Shown here piece after piece: positions 54,842 to 62,584 of a stretch of DNA of 64,000 nucleotides. Position 1 is the stretch's first letter. Each line of letters begins with the position of its first letter. Below the pieces are notes generated by a model. The model was not told where the DNA came from and did no database searches. It was given only the letters and a program-made list of their open reading frames with translations. The translations under genes and the position numbers were made by a program. Source of the DNA: Tepidiforma thermophila (GTDB lineage: Bacteria; Chloroflexota; Dehalococcoidia; Tepidiformales; Tepidiformaceae); the NCBI RefSeq assembly GCF_002563855.1, contig NZ_PDJQ01000001.1:1426001-1490000 (forward strand). Direction: 5' to 3'.

Positions 54842-55644
54842 CGCGGCAGCCCTGCCGGCCTCTGTTTCGGCTGCACCGCCCATGCCAGGAGAATGCCGAT
54901 GAAGTACAGCCCGAGCAGCGGGCCGGCCACGAACGTCTGCGTAATCGGGTCGGGAGTCGGCGTCACAATGGCAGCGATGATAAACACCACGATCACCGCG
55001 TACCGCCAGAACCCGAGCAGCTGACGCGCCCGCACCAGGCCCAGCTTCGCGGCAATCGCCAGCACCATCGGCAGCTCGAACGAGATCCCGACCCAGAACA
55101 CGATGCGCGTCACAAAGTCCACGTACTGCCGAATGCCGATAACGTTCGCAATCTCGTCGCTCCCCAGCTCGAGCAGGAATCCCAGCGAAGCCGGCAGGAT
55201 CACCCAGTACGCGAACGCCATCCCCGCGAGCAGGAACCCCGCCCCACCGATGATGCCCGGGAGCAGGATCCGCCGCTCCTTCGGAGTCAGGCCGGGGATG
55301 ATGAACGCCAGCAGCTGGTAAATCACGACCGGGGAGGCGAGGATGACGCCCCCGTACAGCCCAATCTTCACGATGATGCCGATCCGGTCGGTGGGCGAGA
55401 AGCTCGAAACCTGGAAGTCCTCCACCCGCTCCCTCGCCGGGGCAACCAGCCACCCCAGGATCGTCTCCCAGAAGTAGAAGCAGATGATGACGCCGATCAG
55501 CACCGCCACCCCGCTGACCATTACCCGGTAGCGGAGCTCCCTCAGGTGCTCCAGCAGCGTCATCTCCGGGCCGCCGTGGAAGCCGCTCTCCTCCTGGGCT
55601 GTCGCCGCCGGTGTGCCAACGTCGCGAAGCGGTTCCGCTACCAT
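54838..55644 (-). CDS. tatC: TatC, twin-arginine translocase subunit
   Basis: A 268-residue protein with six helices. EMTLLEHLRELRYRV near 27-41 is the TatC receptor signature, and the late segment IIAAIVTPTPDPITQ is equally conserved. It reads twin-arginine signals and recruits TatA. It starts 6 bp after tatA. Confidence 0.96.
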   Translation of the reverse strand: MVAEPLRDVGTPAATAQEESGFHGGPEMTLLEHLRELRYRVMVSGVAVLIGVIICFYFWETILGWLVAPARERVEDFQVSSFSPTDRIGIIVKIGLYGGVILASPVVIYQLLAFIIPGLTPKERRILLPGIIGGAGFLLAGMAFAYWVILPASLGFLLELGSDEIANVIGIRQYVDFVTRIVFWVGISFELPMVLAIAAKLGLVRARQLLGFWRYAVIVVFIIAAIVTPTPDPITQTFVAGPLLGLYFIGILLAWAVQPKQRPAGLPR

Positions 55645-55650
55645 GGCGCG

Positions 55651-56061
55651 TCAGAACACCAGCGGCGGCGATGCGGCCCCGCCTGGCCCTGCAGCAGCCG
55701 GCGGGTCCCCTGCCCCGTCCGGCTCTGGACGCGGCGCCGCCGCCAGCGCGCTCCCGGCTTCGGCCTCCGCGGCCCGCAGCGTCGCGTCGACCTCTGCCAG
55801 TCCCTCGTTCAGCTTCGCCTGCTCCTCGCGGAGGGTCTGTTGAGCCAGGGCAATCTCCCCCCGCATCGTCCGGTACTGTTCGTCAAGGTAGTCGATCTCG
55901 TCGCGAAACTCGTCCCGCACGGCCCGCGCGTACAGTTGCATCTGCCGCACCGCCCGCCCGATCTGGTACGCCATCTGCGGCAACCGCTCAGGCCCCACTA
56001 CCACCAGCAGCAGGACCAGAATGAGCAATAACTCCTGGTAGCCGATGCCCAGGAACTCCAC
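55651..56061 (-). CDS. TatA/TatB-family translocase component
   Basis: A 136-residue protein with one short helix (about 9-22), then LPQMAYQIGRAVRQMQ as an amphipathic helix, a coiled coil and a Pro/Ala-rich tail. The VGPERLPQM segment is closer to TatB. Only one such gene is in this operon, so it may serve both jobs. It is adjacent to tatC. Confidence 0.88.
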   Translation of the reverse strand: MEFLGIGYQELLLILVLLLVVVGPERLPQMAYQIGRAVRQMQLYARAVRDEFRDEIDYLDEQYRTMRGEIALAQQTLREEQAKLNEGLAEVDATLRAAEAEAGSALAAAPRPEPDGAGDPPAAAGPGGAASPPLVF

Positions 56062-56108
56062 GCGTACCTCCCCGGGGGCGGCCCGCGCCCCGGCCGGCGC
56101 CGGCGTTG

Positions 56109-56369
56109 TTACTTGTCTTCGACCCCGTGGTCCTTCAAGTAGTCTACGGCGTCCTGCACGGTCACGATCTTTTCAGCGTCTTCATCGCTGATCTCGAGCC
56201 CGGCAACGTCGTTCGCGAACTCCTCCTCGAGCGACATAATCAGCTCGACAAGGTCCAGCGAGTCGGCGTTCAGGTCATCCACGAACGAAGCGCTCGGGAC
56301 GACCTCGTCCTCCTCCACGCCGAGTTGCTCGACGACAATCTTGCGAACACGTTCGAATACGGTTGCCAC
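56109..56369 (-). CDS. acpP: Acyl carrier protein
   Basis: An 86-residue four-helix carrier with Ser37 in [10 protein letters not shown] as phosphopantetheine site. It carries growing acyl chains in type II fatty acid synthesis. It is a few residues longer than E. coli AcpP at the C-terminus. It sits 26 bp after nusB in the fab cluster. Confidence 0.96.
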   Translation of the reverse strand: MATVFERVRKIVVEQLGVEEDEVVPSASFVDDLNADSLDLVELIMSLEEEFANDVAGLEISDEDAEKIVTVQDAVDYLKDHGVEDK

Positions 56370-56395
56370 GGTCCTGGTCTCTCCTGGGTTGACGT

Positions 56396-56899
56396 TTACT
56401 CGGTAGGGTCCGTAGGTTTCGCCGCGCGTTCCGGCTCCGGGTTCCCGGCGCTGCCAGCGCTCTCAGCGACCTGGCGCAGCCGTTCACTGACCGTCCGCAA
56501 CACGCCGTTCACGAAGCTCGGCGAGGTGTCGCCTCCATACCGGTGCGCCAGTTCGACGGCCTCATTGATGACAGCCGCGACCGGCGCCGAATTGTCCGAG
56601 ACGAGTTCCCATATTGCAAGCCGCAGGATGTTGCGGTCAACGATGGCCAGCGTGCTCACCGGGTACTTCGGTGCCGCCTCCTGGATGTACCGGTCCAGCT
56701 CCGGCAAGAGGCCCAGCACCCCCCGGATCGCTGCCAGCCCGCGCTTCTCCCACTCCTCGCCCCGCAGCGAGGGCGTCGATTCCCGCTCCTCGCGCAGCCG
56801 GCGCCGGAACGCAGCCTCGGCCGGGTGCCCCGACGTCTCAGCTTCGTAGAGCGCTTCAATGGCCAGCTGTCGAATCAGCCGGTAGGGGCTGGCGGTCAC
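56396..56899 (-). CDS. nusB: NusB, transcription antitermination factor
   Basis: A 167-residue helical protein with the NusB motifs [15 protein letters not shown] at the N-terminus, [13 protein letters not shown] near 88 and [29 protein letters not shown] near 106-134. It acts with NusE in rRNA antitermination. A Pro/Glu-rich tail follows. It lies between fabG and acpP, an uncommon position, and overlaps fabG by 4 bp. Confidence 0.93.
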   Translation of the reverse strand: MTASPYRLIRQLAIEALYEAETSGHPAEAAFRRRLREERESTPSLRGEEWEKRGLAAIRGVLGLLPELDRYIQEAAPKYPVSTLAIVDRNILRLAIWELVSDNSAPVAAVINEAVELAHRYGGDTSPSFVNGVLRTVSERLRQVAESAGSAGNPEPERAAKPTDPTE

Positions 56900-57645
56900 G
56901 CCATCACCATACCGCCATCAACGTGGATGCACTGCCCCGTGATGTAGCCAGCCCCGTCGCTTGCAAGGAACGCAACCAGCGGCGCGACCTCCTCCGGCCC
57001 CGCCAGCCGCCCAAGCGGAATCTGCGACTTCGCCCACGCGACCGCCTGCTCGCTCATGCCCTGGATGATGTCCGTCTCGATGAACCCCGGCGCGACGGCG
57101 TTCACGGTGATCCCCCGGGAAGCCACCTCCCGCGCCAGCGCTCGCGTAAAGCCGATCAGCCCCGCCTTCGCCGCCGCGTAATTCGCCTGGCCCGCGTTCC
57201 CCATCACCCCCACCACGCTCGTGATGTTGATGATCCGGCCGCCCCGTGCCCGCAGCATCGGCCGTAGCGCAGCCCGGGTGACAAGGAAGGCGCCCCGCAG
57301 GTTCACCTGGTGCACCGCATCCCAGTCCTCGTCGCTCATCCGCATCAGCAGCCCGTCGCGGGTGATGCCCGCGTTGTTCACAAGAATGTCCAGCCCGCCG
57401 AACCGCTCGACGGTCGCCTTGACCATCGCTGCCGCGTCGTCGCCGTTCGCGACATCGCCCCCCACGGCAAACGCCTCGCTGCCCATCGCCCGGATCTCGG
57501 CCGCCACCTCCTCTGCCAGCTCGGCGTTTGCGCGGTAGTTCACCGCGACCCGGGCGCCCCGGCGCCCCAGCTCCAGGCAGATTGCCCGGCCGATACCCCG
57601 GCTCCCGCCGGTCACCAGCGCCGCTTTGCCGTCCAGGTCACCCAT
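56896..57645 (-). CDS. fabG: FabG, 3-oxoacyl-ACP reductase
   Basis: A 249-residue short-chain dehydrogenase. TGGSRGIGRAI (nucleotide loop), NNAG, catalytic Ser in NITSVVG, YxxxK in YAAAKAG, and the terminal HVDGG fold are all present. It reduces 3-oxoacyl-ACP with NADPH. It overlaps fabD by 8 bp. Confidence 0.95.
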   Translation of the reverse strand: MGDLDGKAALVTGGSRGIGRAICLELGRRGARVAVNYRANAELAEEVAAEIRAMGSEAFAVGGDVANGDDAAAMVKATVERFGGLDILVNNAGITRDGLLMRMSDEDWDAVHQVNLRGAFLVTRAALRPMLRARGGRIINITSVVGVMGNAGQANYAAAKAGLIGFTRALAREVASRGITVNAVAPGFIETDIIQGMSEQAVAWAKSQIPLGRLAGPEEVAPLVAFLASDGAGYITGQCIHVDGGMVMA

Positions 57646-58600
57646 CGGGGAGCTGCACCCGCACCGAAGTCGCGTCGTTCACGTTGATGCAGGTCGACTT
57701 CCTCAGCATCCGCTTGATAATCGCCGTCAGCACGCGCCCCGGTCCGAACTCGATGAACGTTTCGACCCCCTGCGCACCCAGGAACTCCACCGTCTTGCTC
57801 CACTGCACGGGTCGGCACACCTGGTCCACCAGCTCGTGCCGTATCGCAAGCTCGTCCTGCGTCGGCGTCGCCGTCACATTGAGCACGACCGGGATAGCCG
57901 GGTCCGCCAGCGAGGCCGTCGCCACCGGCTGCACCATCCCGTCGGCCGCCGGCCGCATCAGAGAGCTGTGGAACGCCCCGCTCACGCTGAGGGGGATGAC
58001 CTTCACCGCACCGCGCGCCTTGGCGTAATCCAGCGCGCGCACCACCGCCTCGCGCCGTCCCCCGATGACGATCTGCCCCGGCGCATTCACGTTGCACACC
58101 TCGGCGCCCGCCTCCCGGCAGATCTCCTCGCAGTCGGTCAGGTCGAGGCCGAGCACCGCCGCCATGGTCCCCGGGTTCTTCTCGCCGGCGGCCTGCATCA
58201 GCTCACCCCGGATGCGCAGCAGCCGCACCGCCTCGTCGAACGGCAGCGCACCGGCCGCCACCAGCGCCGAGTACTCTCCGAGCGAGTGCCCCGCCACGAA
58301 GGCCGGCCGCTCCAGCAGCTGCGGCGTTACCTCGGTCGCCACCTTCAGGAGCGCGAGGCTCGTCACCGCAATCGCCGGCTGCGCGTTCTTGGTCTGCTGG
58401 AGCTCCTCTTCCGGGCCCTCGAAGCAGAGCCGGCTCAGCCGGAACCCGAGAATCTCGTCCGCGCGGTCATACAGCGCGCGCGCCGTGGGGAACTGTTCAT
58501 ACAGGTCCTTGCCCATCCCCACAGCCTGGGCGCCCTGCCCCGGGAACACAAACGCCCGGTCCTTGCGAACCGGGTCGCTGTAAATCAGGAACGGTTCCAG
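57638..58600 (-). CDS. fabD: FabD, malonyl-CoA:ACP transacylase
   Basis: The catalytic GHSLGEYSALVAAG holds the active Ser; FVFPGQGAQAVGMG opens the fold and the late FIEFGPGRVL is typical. Start choice is difficult: no ATG, GTG or TTG lies between the rpmF stop and the first strand. The CTG at 58600 (GGAG eight bases upstream), CTG 58588 and CTG 58621 (overlapping the rpmF stop as CTGA) are possible; the first GTG (58549) would cut off strand 1. I use 58600. It loads malonyl groups on ACP. Confidence 0.85.
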   Translation of the reverse strand: MEPFLIYSDPVRKDRAFVFPGQGAQAVGMGKDLYEQFPTARALYDRADEILGFRLSRLCFEGPEEELQQTKNAQPAIAVTSLALLKVATEVTPQLLERPAFVAGHSLGEYSALVAAGALPFDEAVRLLRIRGELMQAAGEKNPGTMAAVLGLDLTDCEEICREAGAEVCNVNAPGQIVIGGRREAVVRALDYAKARGAVKVIPLSVSGAFHSSLMRPAADGMVQPVATASLADPAIPVVLNVTATPTQDELAIRHELVDQVCRPVQWSKTVEFLGAQGVETFIEFGPGRVLTAIIKRMLRKSTCINVNDATSVRVQLPDG

Positions 58601-58617
58601 AGCCGGAGCTCCGAACG

Positions 58618-58812
58618 TCAGTCGAGATCCGGCTCGGGCAGCTGAATCACTTCCCGGCCCCGGTATGTCCCGCAGATCGGACAGGCGTGATGCGCCAGCC
58701 GGGGACTCTTGCACCGAGGACAGTCGATGATGTGCGGCATCTTCAGCTTCAGATGCGAGCGGCGCTTCCCCTGGCGCGAAGCTGCGTATTTCCGCTTGGG
58801 CAGCGGCGGCAT
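58618..58812 (-). CDS. rpmF: Ribosomal protein bL32
   Basis: A 64-residue protein with basic MPPLPKRKYAASRQGKRRSH and a four-cysteine zinc knuckle: CPRC and CPICG. It binds 23S rRNA in the large subunit. It is downstream of yceD as in many genomes. Confidence 0.97.
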   Translation of the reverse strand: MPPLPKRKYAASRQGKRRSHLKLKMPHIIDCPRCKSPRLAHHACPICGTYRGREVIQLPEPDLD

Positions 58813-58832
58813 AACGGCTCTCCTTCAGGTCG

Positions 58833-59339
58833 TTACCCATGCTTCCGGGTCTGCAGTGTGAGCAGCCTCGCCCATCGCGGGTCGATCGGTGCGCGCTCGC
58901 ACTGGCAGGTCTCCATCCCCAGGTCCGTCCCGCACTCGGGGCACAGCCCCGGACAGTCCGGCCGACAGAGCGGCTGCATGGCTGCAGCCATCACCGTATA
59001 TTGCCGGACCGCCTCGCTAATGTCGACCTCGTTGTTCAGTCCGATGACGAACGTGTCCTCGTCCTCCCCTTCGATCATCTCCATTCGGTGCCCGTCCACA
59101 AGGTCGACCTGCTGCCGGTAAAACTCCTCGAACCGCACTGTTTCCGGATACGCGAACGGCACCAGGCAGCGGCTGCACTGCGCCTCGATGAACACGTCCG
59201 CCTCGCACCGCACGAGCACCCCTCGCGGCACCCGGGTGATCAGCACCGTCCCGCGGTGAACCGGCTCCTCCGGCTCAATGTCATGCCGCCGGCTCGCCCC
59301 AACCTCGGATTTCAGCAGCCCCGCAACATTGAAACGCAT
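58833..59339 (-). CDS. YceD/DUF177 family protein
   Basis: A 168-residue protein. QCSRCLVPF near residue 57 and PDCPGLCPECGTDL near 132-145 are the hallmark cysteine motifs of DUF177, of which the plant homologue acts in 23S rRNA accumulation. Its place before rpmF is near universal. AGGAGG precedes the start at 59339. It is the first gene of the long minus-strand run. Confidence 0.9.
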   Translation of the reverse strand: MRFNVAGLLKSEVGASRRHDIEPEEPVHRGTVLITRVPRGVLVRCEADVFIEAQCSRCLVPFAYPETVRFEEFYRQQVDLVDGHRMEMIEGEDEDTFVIGLNNEVDISEAVRQYTVMAAAMQPLCRPDCPGLCPECGTDLGMETCQCERAPIDPRWARLLTLQTRKHG

Positions 59340-59479
59340 CCCCCGCCCCTCCTGGTGGACTCTCATCCATTGAACCCCATTCCGCACCGCTCCGGTAGAT
59401 GCCGCGCACTGGCCCTGCCCCCGATACGCCATAAGTTCGGTCCAAACGTGATGATTCGACCGCAAGCCCCGGATCACCA

Positions 59480-59508
59480 TTGAGCCCGCCCGCCCCGGCC
59501 CCTAGGCT
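59480..59508 (+). promoter_or_regulatory. Candidate promoter for the zinc-ribbon gene
   Basis: TTGAGC (59480-59485) and TAGGCT (59503-59508) are 17 bp apart in the 206-bp spacer between divergent yceD and the zinc-ribbon gene. A second TAGGGT lies at 59516-59521. The expected start leaves a short leader of about 30 nt. No strong promoter for yceD was seen on the other strand. Confidence 0.4.
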
Positions 59509-59545
59509 TTGCCGCTAGGGTTAGCCCTGCCCGGGGGACCGCCGC

Positions 59546-60244
59546 ATGTCGCTCATCAACGACGTCTGCACGCTCCAGGAGATCGACGACGAGGTCGCCG
59601 GTCTCGAGGCTGCCATCGCAGATATCGACGTCCGCCTTGCCCATTCCGAAACCCTCGCCGCCGCTGAGGCCGCATTCGCAGAAGCCGACGCCCGTTACCA
59701 GGACCTCCGCCGCGCCCAGCGCGCGCTCGAAGCCGACGTCGCCGCCCTCGACGCCAAAATCGCCCCCGAGGAGAAGCGCCTCTACGACGGCTCCGTCCGC
59801 AACCCGAAGGAACTCACCGCCATCCAGCACGAGCTCGAACTCCTCAAGGCACAGCGGAGCCAGCTCGAAGACAGGCTGCTGGCCGTCATGGAGGAGTTTG
59901 AAGCCGCCGATGCTGCCCGCCGCGCGGCCGAAGCCGCCCTCGCCGCCGCCCGCCGCGAGCGTGAGCAGGAGGTCGCCGCCCTCGAATCCCGCCGCCGTCA
60001 GCTCACGTCTTCCCTCGAAGCCTCCGTCGCCCGCCGGTCCGAACAGGCTGCCCGCATCCACCCCGCCTCGCTCCGCCTCTACGACGAAATCCGCCGCCGT
60101 CGCGGCAGCGCCGTCGCCCGCATCCAGGGCGGTACCTGCTCCCGTTGCCGGGTTGCCATACCCGAAAGCGTTCGCCGCAAAGCGTTCGACCCGGCCACGC
60201 TCGCCCAGTGCCCCAACTGCGAGCGCATCCTCTTCATCGGCTGA
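59546..60244 (+). CDS. Coiled-coil protein with C-terminal C4 zinc ribbon
   Basis: A 232-residue protein. Residues about 15-165 form a long coiled-coil hairpin, with the conserved VRNPKELTAIQHELE in the first arm. The C-terminal ribbon has GGTCSRCRVAIP and AQCPNCERILF. That is the CdsZ/CT398-like family; a general role in scaffolding or RNA/DNA contact has been suggested but is unproven. It begins a three-gene plus-strand block, 8 bp before the recombinase-like gene. Confidence 0.85.
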   Translation: MSLINDVCTLQEIDDEVAGLEAAIADIDVRLAHSETLAAAEAAFAEADARYQDLRRAQRALEADVAALDAKIAPEEKRLYDGSVRNPKELTAIQHELELLKAQRSQLEDRLLAVMEEFEAADAARRAAEAALAAARREREQEVAALESRRRQLTSSLEASVARRSEQAARIHPASLRLYDEIRRRRGSAVARIQGGTCSRCRVAIPESVRRKAFDPATLAQCPNCERILFIG

Positions 60245-60252
60245 GGCGCCCC

Positions 60253-61662
60253 ATGCAGGCCATCGGCTACTTCTCCGCTACCGCCCGCCGCAACGGGCAG
60301 AAACGCAGCATCGGCGAGCAGAACCGCGCCTTCCTCGACTTCTGCCAGCGCTCCGGCTACGAGGTCATCGCCACCTTCGCCGACCCCGAGGAGGCTTCGA
60401 CCGCGGGCTTCGACCAGCTCCTCGACTTCCTCGGCCGCCCCGATAAAGCCTTCACGGTGGTCGTCATCGATGCGCTCTCTGCCCTCGGCCCCGACCTCGG
60501 TGTCGCCGCCCTCCGCCTTCTCGAGCTCGAAAATGCCGGGGCTGCCGTACTCCTCTCCGCGAATGGCGCCGACGCCTTCAAGGCGCTCGTCGATACCTGG
60601 GCCGAGCGTGGCGAAGGCACGCCCATCTCCGAGCGGGTCCGTTCCGCCATGCGCCGCAAAGCCGTGCGCGGCGAGGTCCTGGGCCGCCCGCCCTACGGCT
60701 ACCGCGTCGGGCCCCGGAGAAAGCTCGAACTCGTCCCGGAAGAAGCCGTGGTCGTCCGCTACATCTTCCGCCTCTACCTGCAGGAGAACCTCGGCATCCG
60801 GAAGATCGCCGGCCGCCTCAACGAGGAGAACATCCCAACCCGCCGCGGCGGCCGCTGGAGCATGGTCACCGTCCGCGACATCCTCCGCAACCGTGCCTAC
60901 CTCGGCCACTACTCCCGCTTCGGAACCACCGTCACCGGCACCCACCCCGCGCTCGTCTCCCCCGAGGACTTCCGCCGCGTGCAGGACCGCCTCCAGTCCC
61001 GCCACGCCCCCGCACGCCAGCGCACCGTCACACCCTTCCTCCTCAGCGGGCTCGTCTTCTGCGCCCGCTGCGGCAACAAGATGATCGGCGTCAGCCGCCG
61101 CCAAACCTGGCTCACCCGCTCCGGAGATACCCGCAGCGCCACCTACCGCTATTACCAGTGCGAATCCCGCACGAACCAGAGCGCCTGCGGCTACAACACC
61201 CGCCGCGCCGCCGACCTCGAGGCCTGCGTTCGTGAAAAACTCGCCAGCGACGACCACCCCGGCCCCCGCGTCCGCGTCGCCGGCAACGTGGATTCCTACG
61301 CCCTCGAACTGATGTCACAGCTCGACCGCATCGAGTCGCGTATCAAACGCAACCGCCGGCAGGTCGAAGAACTCGTCGCCGATGCGGCCCACGGCCACAT
61401 CTCCATCGAGCGAATGAAGGCCCTCGGCGTCGAGCTCGCCGAAGAGCACCGCCAGCTCACTGCCGAGCTCTCCGCTGCCCGGGAGCGCATCCACGCCCAC
61501 GAGTCAGAAGCCGAGCGCCGTCGCCACCTCGAACTCCAGCGTGAACGCCTCCTCCGCGAATGGGACGCCCTCCCCTTCGATGACCTCCAGGCCGCCCTTC
61601 GCGATGTCGTCGACCGCATCGAGGTCGACGGCGACGACGTCCGGGTCTACCGCCGCGTCTGA
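60253..61662 (+). CDS. Serine-recombinase-family protein lacking catalytic residues
   Basis: A 469-residue protein with the large serine recombinase order: resolvase fold (1-140), recombinase domain (148-250; GYRVGPRRKLELVPEE, IPTRRGGRWS), zinc ribbon (Cys270, Cys273, Cys303, Cys312) and a C-terminal coiled coil (about 335-450). Alignment to gamma-delta resolvase at GY (5-6) puts Ser8 at the place of Arg8, Thr10 at the nucleophile Ser10, and Asp-Ala-Leu-Ser-Ala (73-77) where DRLSR should be. An arginine for the Arg45 site is also lacking. It is probably unable to cut DNA but may still bind it. It is embedded in a housekeeping block, not in a mobile element. Confidence 0.88.
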   Translation: MQAIGYFSATARRNGQKRSIGEQNRAFLDFCQRSGYEVIATFADPEEASTAGFDQLLDFLGRPDKAFTVVVIDALSALGPDLGVAALRLLELENAGAAVLLSANGADAFKALVDTWAERGEGTPISERVRSAMRRKAVRGEVLGRPPYGYRVGPRRKLELVPEEAVVVRYIFRLYLQENLGIRKIAGRLNEENIPTRRGGRWSMVTVRDILRNRAYLGHYSRFGTTVTGTHPALVSPEDFRRVQDRLQSRHAPARQRTVTPFLLSGLVFCARCGNKMIGVSRRQTWLTRSGDTRSATYRYYQCESRTNQSACGYNTRRAADLEACVREKLASDDHPGPRVRVAGNVDSYALELMSQLDRIESRIKRNRRQVEELVADAAHGHISIERMKALGVELAEEHRQLTAELSAARERIHAHESEAERRRHLELQRERLLREWDALPFDDLQAALRDVVDRIEVDGDDVRVYRRV

Positions 61663-61702
61663 CGGGTGCGGGCCCGCCCCCGCGCCGTGCATACTGGAGC
61701 TG

Positions 61703-62575
61703 ATGTCCGACAACCTCTTTACCATGCTCTCGGCCTACCGTGCGGGGTCCAGGGCCAGCCCCTTCGAGAACTACTGCACCAGCGCCCTCGCCTACTTTCT
61801 CCGGGGCGGCCACCGGATGCTGAACGCCCTGTTCGCCCAGGCCGCGGGGGTCGGCGGCGAGCCCCTGGCCCTCGTCGAAGTCCAGCCCCGCCTCGCCGAT
61901 GCCGGCATCGCCGACCTCCTCCTCACCTACGAAGGCGGCCGCCGCGTCGTCGTCGAGGTGCAGGTCGAGCCCGGCGCCGACGAATCCCAGCTCCCGGCCA
62001 TGGAAGCCGTCGCCCGCGAGTGGTCCGCGCCGCCTGCCTTTGTCATGCTCGGGCTCCCTCGCGATGACGTACCCCCGCCCTGGGCAGCCGTTACCTGGTA
62101 CGAGGTCGTCGAAGCCCTCGAAGGCGACCCCGACCCCATCGCAGCCCAGTTCCGCCAGTTCATCCTCGAAGACATCCTGGGCCTCGGCGAAGTCCCCCTC
62201 GATGAGGCGCTCACCACGAATCGCCTCCACGCCCTCATCGGTGCCGCCCTCCGCATGCGCTTCGGCCCCGCCGTCCGCTACGTGGCGAGCGCCTCCCGGC
62301 CAGTCGGCGGCCACTACCGCTACTTCGGGACCACCTTCGCCCTCCCCGGCGGCGACATGACCTGCTGGGTTGGGCTGGTCAATGAAACGGTCCCCCTCGG
62401 CGAGCACTACCACCTCATGCTCGCCAGCAAAGACCGCCCCCTGCTCTTCCCGGTCCAGCAGCCCCGCGCCACCGGCGACTGGAAGTGGCCCTACTGGACC
62501 GGCGCAGGGCGAGTCGTCCGCCCCATCACCGGTGTCCAGGTCGAGGGCCTCCTCGAGCGGCTCGGCGCCCCCTGA
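61703..62575 (+). CDS. PD-(D/E)XK-like protein of unknown function
   Basis: A 290-residue protein. The N-terminal part resembles PD-(D/E)XK nucleases of the PDDEXK_4 type: Glu22 in FENYCTSALAYFLR, Asp71 in GIADLLL, then Glu85-Val-Gln87 in VVVEVQVEPG, and Gln96 in ESQLPAM. Gln87 replaces the usual lysine, as in some restriction enzymes. The C-terminal half (about 170-290) has no recognised domain. A -10-like CATACT (61690-61695) ends 7 nt before ATG, so the mRNA may be leaderless. It follows the recombinase-like gene by 40 bp. Confidence 0.6.
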   Translation: MSDNLFTMLSAYRAGSRASPFENYCTSALAYFLRGGHRMLNALFAQAAGVGGEPLALVEVQPRLADAGIADLLLTYEGGRRVVVEVQVEPGADESQLPAMEAVAREWSAPPAFVMLGLPRDDVPPPWAAVTWYEVVEALEGDPDPIAAQFRQFILEDILGLGEVPLDEALTTNRLHALIGAALRMRFGPAVRYVASASRPVGGHYRYFGTTFALPGGDMTCWVGLVNETVPLGEHYHLMLASKDRPLLFPVQQPRATGDWKWPYWTGAGRVVRPITGVQVEGLLERLGAP

Positions 62576-62584
62576 TCGGGCAGG

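Noticed and set aside
55651..56061. Separate TatA and TatB genes
   Set aside because: Only one single-helix Tat gene is in the operon, so no second component was annotated here.
60253..61662. Integrase of a mobile element or prophage
   Set aside because: The catalytic residues are replaced, no att sites or cargo genes were seen, and base composition matches the neighbours.
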